A stretch of 64,000 nucleotides of DNA from Oreocharis arfaki (lineage: Eukaryota; Chordata; Aves; Passeriformes; Paramythiidae): assembly GCA_013398015.1 (NCBI GenBank), contig VZRR01007592.1:62001-126000 (forward strand), given 5' to 3'. The translations under genes and the position numbers were made by a program. Of this stretch, positions 25,211 to 37,135 are shown in pieces. The first letter of the stretch is position 1. Each line of letters opens with the position of its first letter. The notes under the pieces are model-generated. The model was not told where the DNA came from and did not search any database. It saw only the letters and a list, made by a program, of their open reading frames with translations.

Positions 25211-26957
25211 CACGTTATAATCAAATTGAGGTGACCAGGTGCTGCTGTGTGGCTGGAAAGGTGCTGTTCGAAACAGGAAGGGTTGGAGGTTGAATTCCTG
25301 TAATTATGCCAACTTGGCACAATGTCTCTGGTCTGGTATAGCAGCCTGGAAATCTTGCAGTAATTCTTGATCTGATTTGTGCCAGAAAAAACAAAGAAAT
25401 GGAATTTTGGCACTTTCATTTCCAGTCCTACACGGAGACGTCAGCTTGTGAGATGTAGAAAGCAAGACTTATTTAAAAGCAAAAAATAGTGAAAGTGATC
25501 ATCCACAAATCTCTGAAACTCATGTCTACTTTGAATGCAGGTTCAGGCTTAGTGTTTTAGTTACTGGAGCCAGGTCATCCACCCCTCATTTGAAACTGTT
25601 AAGCACAATTTAGAAAATTACTTGACACTACCAACACTTGTCCATTATTATGCTCAGGGTATTGAATGATTAATGAAGTTCACCAGCATAACTGTGCTTT
25701 TAGATCTGGCAAACATCATGGAGTACATAGGAGTGATCCTTAATATGTGCCATCCAGACTAGAAACATTTGCAGTTCTCATTCTTCAAGTATATTTTCAG
25801 AATTCATTATGAAGTTTGCATATAACTTGCACCTGCCATATGTTTTCACTTGAGCACATTTATTTTTCATTTTTCAGCTCACTTTTCAACATCTTCACGG
25901 GCTCATTTTTCAACTTCTTTACAGGCTACATTTTAAATGGTAACATTTTGAAAAAAAATAGGACAACTTGGGTACACATTCAGTGATGCCTCTGGTCACA
26001 TCTACTGAGTACCCACCAAGCCCGTGTGGAGATGCTTCAGCTGGTTCTGGACAAGCAGACACTGCCCCGTGATTCTACTTTCCACCCTGAACACCAGCCG
26101 AAGCCTTTCATCTTAGTATTAAAAATTTCCCACTGGAAATGCTCCCTTGGGGAAATGTTGACTAAACAAATTTAAAGAATTACATAAGAATTTATCAACT
26201 TCATTACAAGGTAACTACAAAGTTACATAAATGCTGCATTCCAATGAATTCACAGTGTTTAATTTTGCCATTTCAATAAGCTACAGTAAAGCCAGAGCAA
26301 GGAGGGTGAAATGGAGAACTCTTCCCTGGCCAAAATGAAATACTGCTATTCCTGTGGAATGGAAATTCCATTATGATCCACTCTGCCTTTATAAGGTATT
26401 CATGCATCTTTTACAAAGTTAACATGAGAAATCCATGAGAAATGCACCACTTGTGAGGTTTTATTTATGGTGGCGGGTATGAGAGGGGTTATGGATATAG
26501 AGATAAGGTATCACATGGATTGTGCATACCCTGTTGTTCTGCCTGTTAAACAAAACTAAGAACTAAAGGCAGTTGCAATCTGACCACTCTCAGTGTTGGA
26601 GCAGGAGTGCTCAGACCTGCAGCTTTAGTTTGTGTTCCTCTGGGTGCTGAGCAGTGAAGCTGGAGCATCAACTGGAACCACAGAGTCCCTGAGATTCACG
26701 CAGGTTTTGAACTAAGGTTTTGTTTCTGGCAAAAAGTGTTTCTCCGTTTAAAAAAAAAAAAGTGAAAAAATGTAAATAGTGATGTCCTTAAATCAGGACT
26801 TTCCAAGAGATGTGGTAATCTTAAAAAAGTATTACGAATTTGATATAGGGATAAGAGTCTCTTTACAGTTGCTTATGACCTTTACATTACGGCTTCATAA
26901 GCTACTGAAAATAATTGAGGAAAGTATCGATACTTAATTTTTTTAAAAAAAATCAGA

Positions 26958-26979
26958 CACTTTTCAATATTGAAAAGTG
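26958..26979. repeat. 22-bp perfect palindrome
   Basis: The bases CACTTTTCAAT are followed immediately by their exact reverse complement ATTGAAAAGTG. A further AAAGTG follows at the right edge. The surrounding DNA is A/T-rich intron 1. Confidence 0.92.
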
Positions 26980-27807
26980 AAAGTGTTATTTTCTTCAAAA
27001 GGTCATGGAGCTTTTCTCTCTGTCTTCATCCACTTTCCACACAAAGTGGGATGGACATTCTGAAAATATTGCAGTAGAAGACAAAGGAAAGCATTTTTCC
27101 TTAGTAGATGATGTGTCACATTCAGAAACATGCACTCTTTGATGATGCTACAACGCTGTGCCCCATTCTTACCCCATCCCCTCCACCTGGCTTTGCCCAG
27201 TTCCCTGGGACAGGCCAGGTGCCCAAGTGTCCTGTAAGACCTTCCCACCTGGTAACCCCTTTCCACTGCTGCTTCAGACACTGACCCTTCCAGGAAAACC
27301 TAATCTTTAGGAAATATGGGGTTTACTCCTAAGAAAGAGACATGCACAAGGCATTCAAAATTCCATTTGATGCTTGGCACATGCACAAGACACAAGTTCT
27401 CATCTCGTAGCTGCCTGAACATCATCAAATTACTGAGGCTATGCCACCAACTTCCTAGCAAAAATTATGCCTAAAATTTGTTTGTATGTTATATAAATAC
27501 TTTTTTTTTAAATTAAAAACTGATAAAAACCATGCAATAACTTCCTGACATCATTTTTTTAAAACTGGTGGGCTTCCACAGTTTCCACTAACTATTCTCA
27601 AGCTGAGCAGCAAAACCTTATGATTTTCAAAAAAAAGGAAAGCAAGAATTGGCCACAGCATCTAAACATATAATTTTCAGTTAAGTTTCTTCCTTCATAC
27701 ACATTTCTGCTGTCTCATAATTAGATTAAAGAGTATATTCTTTGGTTTCCCATTGTTTTTTGGAGCAGGCCTTGGTCAAACTGACAGTGGGACAGTTTAT
27801 TCGTCCA

Positions 27808-27888
27808 GAAAATAAGCATGATCATATCTGCCTCAGAAGGTATTGTGAGGGTGTCATAATTATTGTGTGCCTGTAAAGTGTATTAAAA
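27808..27888 (+). mobile_element. MIR/L2-type 3' tail relic
   Basis: The order ATAAGCATGATCATATCTGC, CCTCAGAAGGTATTGTGAGG, then CTGTAAAGTGTATTA follows the shared 3' end of MIR and L2 repeats (an ATAATA..TACCTCA..GTTGTGAGGAT..GTAAAGYGCTTA pattern). The element itself cannot be told apart from so short a piece. Confidence 0.45.
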
Positions 27889-28668
27889 CAATTAAACTGC
27901 AATCATTGGGGGTGGGAGGGGTCTTAGTCTTTCTATTATTACTTGCAGAAACTTCCCCCTCTCTGGCCTGAACTTACCAGCATATTCCCTCAGACTTGTT
28001 TAGCCTACTTTTAAATTGTTACAGTGCCAAAAGAAATGCTGAATCATGAAACTGAGGTTTTGGAAAACTTTACTATATTAAAGAAATGCACCCAGCTGCA
28101 TTTCAAGCTTCCTCTCCTCTATTTCTTGTGGCATCCCTCAGTTTGTCCATTGGTCACACATTCAGGAGGGTTCTGCTCTGCTCCTGCCCCTTGGCAGGTT
28201 GAAGGCTACATTATTCTTTTTAAAAGATGGAGATTGTTTCACTTCATAGCTGTCAAAAGGCAGATCCTCCACGCCACATTTTGGCATCTTCTTTCATCTA
28301 ATCTTTCTTTGTGGTGCAAATTTCCTTGATTCTTACCACCAGAAACTCCTGAGTGTGGCATTTTGTTAAGATTTCTGATGCAGTTTACAATAATTGTAAC
28401 CATCCTGCACCACAGCAGTCTCCACACGCCTCAGAGTGTTCTGCTGGGTCATCCACATGAGCTATCCAATTAAACTTCATCCACATGGCTTATCCAGATG
28501 AACAGTTAGTGGAATAACGGCACATTTCCTAAGGAATTAGCATCCTTAGAATCCCAAGGCATTAGTGTCTGGCATGTGGAGAGCCTTCTCATTTCTTCAT
28601 GCCTATGCCATTAATCCAAGGGAAACACCAGCACTGAAATTGAGCAATAGCCATAAGCAGAGTTATAC

Positions 28669-28675
<7 letters not shown>

Positions 28676-28715
<40 letters not shown>

Positions 28716-28800
28716 GAAAAAACAATGACCAAAAAACCACAGAAAAAACCCGAACAACCCAACTACAACAAACAAACAAAAAAACAAAACAAAACCAAAA
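28676..28800 (+). repeat. A35 homopolymer followed by an A/C-rich tract
   Basis: Thirty-five adenines at 28676-28710 are followed by about 90 bases of A-rich sequence with ACAAAC and AAAACAAAAC units. There is no AATAAA signal just upstream. The homopolymer length is likely to be polymorphic and sensitive to sequencing error. Confidence 0.9.
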
Positions 28801-31800
28801 AATCCCCAAGGATCTGGGCTTGGATAGGACCTTGCAGACCTTGCAGTTCGAACTTCCATCAAATTAAACCTGATTGAACAAGGTTTTGGAAAGCTTGGTT
28901 TCTGCATAAGAATTCTGAAACATCAAGTTTTTTATCCATTGAAAAAATAACTAGGACTATGTCACAGCAAGCAGAAATTCACGGCAGTGGGAGACAAGTT
29001 TCAGCTTATTTTCTGAAATAATGCTTGCTTACTTATGCAAAGACAGATGAATCCTGTCACAAAAAGAGAACATTCTCCCTCCAAATGTATTTCCTGTTAC
29101 AGTTGTATCTCCTCTGTAGGACCTAAGCAACTCCAGCTTCCATTTTCACAAAGTGAAATGAAAATTATTAGATATTGTAAGTAAGTCATAAAAGTAAAGG
29201 ATTTGAAATGCTTCAGAAATTAAACACTAAGGCCACTTGAGTTTTAAGAGCTGCTTCTTGGAAGAGAAATGTACTCTTCATCCCTGGCTGGCTTGCTTGA
29301 GTCTCCATTTTATATTTGCAAATGCAAGCATTTGCTTATCTTGAGCACGAGTCATTTCATGGATTTCAAATGTTACCATGTCCTTGCAAATTCTGATTAA
29401 TTTTACATATAGGAAGGTTGTCATGAGAACTGCAGTTTACAGAGTCTTTGCATGAGTGGAAAATATATAAAGTAAGTCCTTATAATGGACAGCTGTACAA
29501 ACACATGAGAAAAAAAAAATCTAAATTTTATTCTTGTTAGAAGAATCTGAGTTTTGATAAAATTATGCAACAGAGCTGCATACTTATAGATGAAGAGCAG
29601 TAACTAACCAATCTTTGGAGTTGTCCCCAAGCTCCTGCACAGGCAGAGATGTGTACTGATATTTCTCCAAGAAGCTTAATATACCATTCTGACAAATACA
29701 TGACAAAAGACGTAAAATAAGAGATTAAACCATGCAACAACATATTGCATACAGATGAAACACTCAATCAAGTTGATTTTAACCTTTTGGCAAAAAAAAA
29801 AAATTAAATTGCTTTAAAAATTCTCTGCCAATCTGTGCTCCCTGGGCAAATTGTATTTTATTGGAGCCCAGGACTGGCTTCAGGAACTTCTTCTCCTCCA
29901 GCACCCTCCTTCATTTGCATTCCTGGCTGTACAAGAGCACAGTGCACACTTCCCACTGAGCCAGCCTTACTGCAAGCCCTTGGATAGGCAACTGTAGGGT
30001 CACTGTGATCCCACCCCAGCTCCACTTCTCAATATTCACCTGACACTGCTGTTGGGCAGGGGGTTTATTTTCAGCAAGGAATGAAGGGATTCAGCCACAT
30101 GAATCCCATTAACAGCGGGGAAACTGTGCAGCTTTTTGGCACACTGTACCAAAAACTTGCCCCACCATCTCTGACAAAAAATCCACATAGTGGGTTCTTT
30201 GTTAGCAAGAACCACTGAGGTATTTTGTGGTGACACTGCGACATATCTGAAACCATACACCACTACTGAATGGTTGACTTAATTAAGAATTCCTAAGTAA
30301 ATATTTTGAGTGTGTATCAGTTGCAGAAATTGGCAGGAGTGTGCTGGGCTCTGAATGCCATCTGCATATGTTTAGGCTTTCAGTTTTGTTTTCCACCCTG
30401 GCTTTGGGAAGTCATTTGGCACTTATGTTATTGAAGTGGAAATCCAGTAAGGCTGCATGGTACAGCCCTGTGGTGCTCTCCCCTCTGCGGGGGCTCTGCA
30501 CCTGGGGGCTGCACACAGCAACATGCTCATTCCCACCAAATGAAAGGCAGAGATTTCTTTCAGGAGCTCACCCAAAAAAGTGCCTGATATTCTATGTAGT
30601 GTGCTTGCTGGCATGGTCAGGAATGAAAGTGGTGGGATAGGTGAGTTGAGGGGATGGCTCATGCAAGGGCAGAGCATGCCTCAGGCTAAATGCCTGCTTG
30701 AGAGAGTCATGGGGGCATGGCCCCATCCCTGTATGCCATAGTGATGGGGGGAATGCTGGCAAAGCCTTGGATCACACCCTCCGCTACCTGCCAGCTGGGA
30801 TGGTTGCTATGAAGCCAGCAGAGAATCACTAGGCTTCAGGAGAAGAAGGAGAGACATTGCCTAGGAGCCCTGCTCACAGATTGGCACCAGCAACCAGCAC
30901 CAGTCTCCTGCGAATTCCTACTCTTCACTGAGCAAGAGAAATCTGATTTTAACACATGCCTTATTTGCTGTATGACTGGTCCACTGCAATAGTTTTTATT
31001 AATGTCAATGAGACAACACTTGATATGTATGAGCAGGATATCTTGAAGACTGTTACATCTGTAGCTTACCTGTATTCAACTTTTTTTCGACAAAGAAAGA
31101 GTCATGGAGAACAGAAATGCCCCACATGCCTCATGTGTCCTATTGTAAAGGTCACAGTAGCAAATTTACATCTCCATTTTCATTGGACATTCACTGCCCT
31201 GGAATTTTCATGGCAAACTACTGTATAACGAAGTTTTTCTTTCTTGTTTCAAATCACTTTACTCTAGGGGCATCTTGTTATAGGTGGAAAACACATTGTG
31301 TGGATATAAAAATTAATAAAAATAAAATGAGGTATTAAAATATCTGAAGTGTGGCAAATAATGATTCAGAAGGAATTTGTGTTTCGAGAAGTGTTTGGTT
31401 TGCTAAACCAGAGAAAACTGATAGGCCAGTGTTGGAAAGCTGCAGGAAGGCAGCAGTTCTGGCATTCTCCTGGGCAATTCATGGAAGGCTAGAATGTGCC
31501 TGCTTTGGTCTTGTCAGTGATGAAGGTGGTGACATATATGGTGTAATTGAACTTATCTGAATAGTTAAAGAAAAATGGTGTTGATATAAAATGATTTGAT
31601 TCCTTTTACAAAACAGAACTCTATCAGATTTAGAAATCAAACTGAAACAATTTTGTTTAACACAGTTTTTTTATTTTGTCTCTATAAACACCATTAGCAG
31701 AACCTACCAGTTCAGTTCTGCAAACATGCACACGCTTTTTCTTGCAAAGTACCAAGCAGCTTCCACTCTCAGTAACAACAAAGTCCATTCCTGAATGCCA

Positions 31801-34010
31801 AGATGCCTGTTAAGCACTCGCAGTTGGTGTTGTCTAGCACTATAATTTGCCTTCCACCCCATTTCTGGTTCTCTTTAGTGCTACAAAGAGCCACACTGAG
31901 ATCTGACAGGGAGGCACAGAATTGTTTGCTGAGAAGCAACCCACCACAGTGGAAGGCAAAGTTCCCTTGCAGAATAACTGGAGTGGGATATTGCAGTTCT
32001 CTTGGTGTGGAATGCAACTTTGAAATACAAAAGTGGCTGGAAGAGATAATTCACAGATTTTCTGTGTCTATGCAGAAAGAGTTCAGTATCATAGAAAAAA
32101 TAAAATGTCACACTTCTATATGTAAAATCCATGGTTTTGTCATGTTTTTCATATAGTAAATAAGAACAAATAAGCTTTCTCCAATCACATACGGCATATG
32201 TATAGATATGGGCATTTTGCAACGTTTATCAATTCCAAGCCTTAATTAAACTTAAGCGAAGCGCATGTTTTGGCTCTGACCAAAGTTTAGCAGTCTATTC
32301 TCTTTGGGGTACAGGTTAAGAGGAAATGAGAAAGAGGAAGTCTTCAGGCAAAGTCCAAGATTCATCAAGACTATACCCTGCTTAATTTGTGAGATCTGAC
32401 AAAAGCCTGTCACAGTCCTTCCACAGAAGTAACTATCCATGGGTTAGCTCATTCTAAAATGCCAGGTATGCATTGTGGCTTTAAAATCTTTAAGGTGGAC
32501 TGTTACTGGAATCTATCTTAAAATATATGCTTTGTGATATTTTTCTTTAAACATTTATGATAGAGCTTAATTTTTTTGGCTTTGCATGCATGGGGCTTCC
32601 ATGGATATGATACAACAATTGAAAGAGGAAAGCATGCAGTAGTGGGTCTACAGGACAGGAAGACTCTTCCTTCTCAAAATGAGGTCAACTGGCTTTACTG
32701 CTATTGTGGTTCAGGTAGAAACTCATTTTTGTTAGTTAGGGTCTGAGCAACCAACGAGAATAAATTCTGGAACTCTACTGGTAAGCCATTATGTTGGAGA
32801 ATTTAGTCTTTTGTGTTAAAATTTTAAGACTCCATTGCAGTGTCTGTTAATCATGGGGATCAAAGTCTGTATGCAGCTTTGAGGTACACCTGAAAAGCCA
32901 TACAAAGTTGTCTCAGATGTTCTTTTATTATTAAGGTGGAGAGGCCACATTGACCCCTCCCACGTTATGCACTTCAGACTAAATGACCGCTGAAGGCTGT
33001 TACTTGTGCACGGATACATGACCACAAAACAAGTCTAACTGGTCTTGAATTAGCAGCAGAGGATAAAAAAATTAAATTCTCTTAGTCAGTAACACTGAAT
33101 TTTTATCCACTGAATACCCCACTATTATGACCCATGATTTATTTCTTTTATTCTTTCCCTCACTACTGTTTTCACAGTGGTGAATCTTTCCTAAGGCCAC
33201 AAAAAATCAGGATATGGAATTAAATAACATCCACAAGCAAAATTAAAGCCAAAACCCCACAGGCTTGGTGCTGTCAGGTTTACTTACTGGCTTCTACATC
33301 TGGAATGGGAGCATTGCTCAAACCAGCAGGAGCATTTGTTGTTCTCATCTGCTCTAAATTCCTAAGGCAAGAGCATTGTCAGGGGGGACAAGGAGCAGAA
33401 CGAGTTCTCTTGATGTTTCTCTGCAACTGTTGAAGCTTTGGGATGACAAATCATCAGAAGGGCAGCTCCTCCTGCTCCGGTGTGCAGCAGGCGAGGAAGT
33501 GAGTTTGAGGACTGAGTGCATCCTTGGCACCACCCAAGAGGGACCAGGCACCTTGACATGGTCCCAGTTTGGTTGTGAAGCCTTGAGCCCTTGTGTTTTT
33601 CCTCCTCAATTACTCACTCTCACCTTTCCCTCAAACTACAGTAGTTGGGGGTCACTCATTCAGAGTGAACACACTTGCATTGTTCTCAAGATGTGAGAAA
33701 AACTGTAAAAGAATCGCCAAGTCTCAGAAGCAGAAACCATGGACCTCTCCAGGTTTAGCATGACCAGGTAAGAATGGGGAAAACTGTGGGGTTTTAAAAT
33801 TTTTTTTGTATTTCATTTCAGACTTTATTCCTTCACAGGAGAACTGCAATACCCCACCAGATGTAGGTGGTGTGTCTGCATGAGGCTGGGTGGTGGTGCA
33901 GAAGTGCCTTTGTCTGAGACATGGGTTGAATGTACTCTCCAGCTCCAAGGACGGGAGGGAGGATGCACCTTCCACATCACCTCGAAAAGAAACAGATGCT
34001 GCTCTGCTCC

Positions 34011-34200
34011 TCAGAATCATGGTATGGTCTGGTTTGGAAGGGATCTTAAACCCCATCCAGTCCCACCCCCTGCCATGGGCAAGGACACCTTCCGCTATCC
34101 ATCCAACCTGGCCTCGGACACTTCCAGGGATGGGGCAGCCACAGCTTCTCTGGGCAACCTGTGCCAGGCCCTCACTTTCCACTAGAGCAGGTTGCTCAGA
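34011..34200 (-). mobile_element. CR1 LINE 3' end, reverse orientation, internally rearranged
   Basis: The plus strand shows the antisense CR1 3' UTR: CAGAATCATGGTATGGTCTG, GGAAGGGATCTTAAACCCCA, CCCTGCCATGGGCAAGGACA, CATCCAACCTGGCCTCGGAC, TTCCAGGGATGGGGCAGCC and TGGGCAACCTGTGCCAGGCC. The block CTAGAGCAGGTTGCTCA, which normally sits between the ACACCTTCC and CATCCAACCTGG blocks, is missing there and occurs instead at 34182-34198. This points to a local rearrangement or a subfamily variant. The 208-codon open frame across 33724..34350 on the minus strand is read through this repeat and is not a gene. Confidence 0.85.
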
Positions 34201-35791
34201 TTGGCACAGGCTGATTGCCTGGATACATGTTCTGCTCCCAGGACAGGTTTGGCAGCCAGGAGATTGTGCGAGGGCTTGACAGGCAGCTTTAAATGAGCTC
34301 CCTGGGCTGGCTGTATCTTCAAACAAAAGTGCCCTGCCTTCAGCCTGCATAGCTCAGCTAAGCTCTTGCAAAGCCTTGATTTAGGAAGGGAAAGGCTTTA
34401 AGGACCACCTTATTAAATACAAGAGATCTATCACAGATTTCAAGGTGCTAGATGCATGGCTGACACCCTTTTTTGTTTTCCTGGTCACGTAGTTCTATTT
34501 GCTTCCATGGAAAATTTGCTGTTTAGCTGCAAGTCACCCCAAGCCAATGCACCAGAATATGTCCCTGTAGAAAAAGACTTCATGCTAAACACCAGATCCC
34601 AAAATAAATTAAGAAGGTAGAGGTGTTACACTAAAGTAATTGTCTAAGAAATGCAGAGTGCAGAAATGCTGCACTTCGTAGGTTTTGTATACTTTTAATT
34701 AATAGTTACTGAAAAGAAAAAAGAAAAAAATGCAACATTTTTAGGCAAATAGCAAACGGCACTTGGAAATAACTTTTTTAATAGTCTCTTAGCATGTTAA
34801 TTAATTCTGTCTCTCATTTTCTGAGTCTGTTCCCTGGTGAGAAAATTATTTGCAGCCTTTCTTATACCACCATAAGAAAGCTGTAAAGCAAAACTTCTCG
34901 GCACTTCCATGGAGCAGGCCTGCATTACCTGCACCCAGCAAAACTCCCACTGGCTATTGGTGGTCATGCAAAGAGAAATTCTGATCCATCAGATAGATAA
35001 TTTGTGGTTAGCTCCTTACCTGAATTAAGCTACTGAAGTTATGAGACAGTTTGTCTACTTGGGATTATACGTGTTGGTTAGACAAGGAAATAGGGTTTGA
35101 TCACCAGCCTGATCAGACCTTCAAATCTGTACCTAAAAGTTGGGTATTACTATGAAATAGCTGCAGTCTGAGAAAGTCTCAAGTGTGGAAAAGAAAGGGG
35201 GAACCCCTCAGAAACTGCAGAATATAAAAGATGGTTTCCTATGCAGATTTCCAAGCAGTTAAAACATTATTGCATGCAGCATGTGGGCTTTCTGTGAACA
35301 AAAACTCTCTGTTTTATAATCTGAACTGTCAACACTAGCACAAAATAATGTGACACCAAACAGGGTTATCTATGAATTTCTAAGGTTTCTTTCAGCTTAA
35401 TTTTAATTAAGATTTTAATTCTGAATGATGTAAGAGGCCTGGTAAACCACACTAACTTTTCTAGTTCCCTGGCTTGTGAAGTCTATTCCAGGTGTTCAGA
35501 AGGATTAGCAAAAGTCATTTTGAGTTGTTTTTCTAGAGGGAGTTTCTAAATTTGGTATGCAGGCATAAAAATCATGCATCTGTGCACCCAGTGGCCCATG
35601 CTGGGTGTGTCCTGGGTGTTTTTCAAATCGCTATACGCTCGTAAAAGCAGCTGGCTGAAATACTACTTCTAAAATCCTCTCTCTAAAGATCCCACACACA
35701 CTGTCAATCACACACATGCAGGCATTTACCTGCCTTTTTGTTACGTGGTATATTGACCCCAGTTTAGCTGCTTCTTGCCTTCAAACTGAAC

Positions 35792-36463
35792 ATGCTGCTG
35801 ACTATGGGCATCTTGAATTCTTTTTCCTCCAGTTCTCTTTCTGAATCTAATAATTTGAAAAAATCCCTTTATGGCTATGCAATCCAAAGAGTGAAGAGAT
35901 TTAAAGCGGTAAGTGATAAGGATTGTTTGAGATTCACAGCTGAGCCTGCAGAGGTGGTACTGAAACAGCTCCACTTAAGTGAGTCGTATGCAAGCTATAG
36001 GGGCTATAGGCAGCTGGTGGCACACACAGTGTCAGCCAGTGAGCACCCAGAGCAGGTTAAACCTGGCTTAACAGCTACATCTGACCCATACTCTGGTCTT
36101 CATCTTCAGTCAGCCCCACACTCTTACAGAAATCTTCTTTCAGTACTAACAAATACTTACTCTCATTTTTCTCCCCGATGCTACCATTCTTTTGCCAGTG
36201 ATCTTTTTGACTTTTTACCCTTAGGTGGAACAGAAATTGATAGAGAAGTGCAACCTTTCTGTCTGAATTGCATTTATCTGTTCCATAGAAGAAAAACTGA
36301 AGTTAACAACAGCATCACAGACTATCAGGAAGACGAGAAATTATCAAAGTTTCCTAAAACTCAATGGCTTAAATACATTTTAAGCACTATGGCATACTCA
36401 GAAGGTGAGTCTGTTTTAAAAGGGTTGTGGTCACAGGCAAGGGCAGCCATGGACATTCTCTAA
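35792..36463 (+). other. Unexplained 223-codon open frame, coding status unsupported
   Basis: This is the longest uninterrupted frame in the window. The translation begins MLLTMGILNSFSSSSLSES and ends WSQARAAMDIL. It is rich in Ser, Leu and Tyr and has no signal peptide, membrane segment, repeat or domain that I recognise. It does not resemble CR1 reverse transcriptase or retroviral proteins. There is no convincing promoter and no obvious splice structure, and a CR1 tail begins about 470 bp downstream. By a rough estimate one frame of this length by chance in 64 kb is uncommon but not remarkable. I do not call it a gene. Confidence 0.12.
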
Positions 36464-36934
36464 GATGTGAAATCTGCAACTTGTCCCCTCAGTTCCCTCA
36501 GTGGTTACCCCAAAAATGTGATATGCCTTTGTACGTGGTGTGAGGCCAAGAGCATGCCTGTCTTTAGGCACTACATCAGAACTCTTGCACCAAGAGATTT
36601 GAAAGCACATGCCAAGGCATGTCAGACTGGCATCTGTGTGTGCAGAGCTGGCCCCTGTGTGCTCACATGGAAAGGCTCCTTTCAGGAGAGTACGAGACCG
36701 TGAATGCTGGGGACTGAATGAGCTGCATTCCCCCAAGAGAGCTTGGTGAGAAAGCAATGTGGTGAGCACATCTGTCTGAGTGGTGATGGGAAGGCACAGG
36801 ATTCACAGAAGTGAGCAGATGGGACAGTAAGTGTCCATCCATGTTTCCTGGGAAGGATCAGCTACACCTTTCCCGCTCCTGACAGGTACTTCATACCATT
36901 TATAAATCATCCTACCTAAATTTTCCCTAAACAG

Positions 36935-37135
36935 GTGGTTGGGCCCTGAACAGGCTCCTCAGGGAATGGCCATAGCTCCAAGGCTGAGAGAACTCAAGGA
37001 GCATTTGAACAACGCTCAGGCACAGGGTGAGGTCCTTGAGGTTTTCCTGTGCAAGGCCAGGAGTTGGACTTAATGATCTCTATGGGTTCCTTCCAACTCA
37101 GAATATTCCAATATTTCTATTCTATGATTCTATGA
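36935..37135 (+). mobile_element. CR1 LINE 3' end with ATTCTATG tail
   Basis: The stretch starts GTGGTTGGGCCCTGAACAGG and continues CTCCTCAGGGAATGGCC, CAGGAGTTGGACTTAATGAT and GGGTTCCTTCCAACTCAG, finishing with TATTCTATGATTCTATGA. This is the avian CR1 3' UTR plus its microsatellite-like terminus. It is 5'-truncated, as is typical of CR1. Confidence 0.9.

Noticed and set aside
24767..25234. 155-codon open frame on the plus strand across the Wnt exon
   Set aside because: It is the antisense shadow of WNT7B exon 2, which matches the family on the minus strand with correct splice sites.
28565..28867. 100-codon frame with a poly-Lys run, and the reverse poly-Phe frame
   Set aside because: Both come from the A35 homopolymer and neighbouring A-rich DNA.
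30020..30265. Segment with TTTATT and symmetric GTGGTG motifs as another LTR or a hAT element
   Set aside because: No matching ends or target-site duplication could be found.
31769..32017. Minus-strand frame containing NQKWGG, recalling the KWGG of Wnt exon 3
   Set aside because: Flanking residues do not match Wnt, and it lies on the wrong side of exon 2 for exon 3. It is a chance match.
33724..34350. 208-codon open frame on the minus strand
   Set aside because: It is read straight through the 3' UTR of a CR1 LINE and carries no recognisable protein domain.
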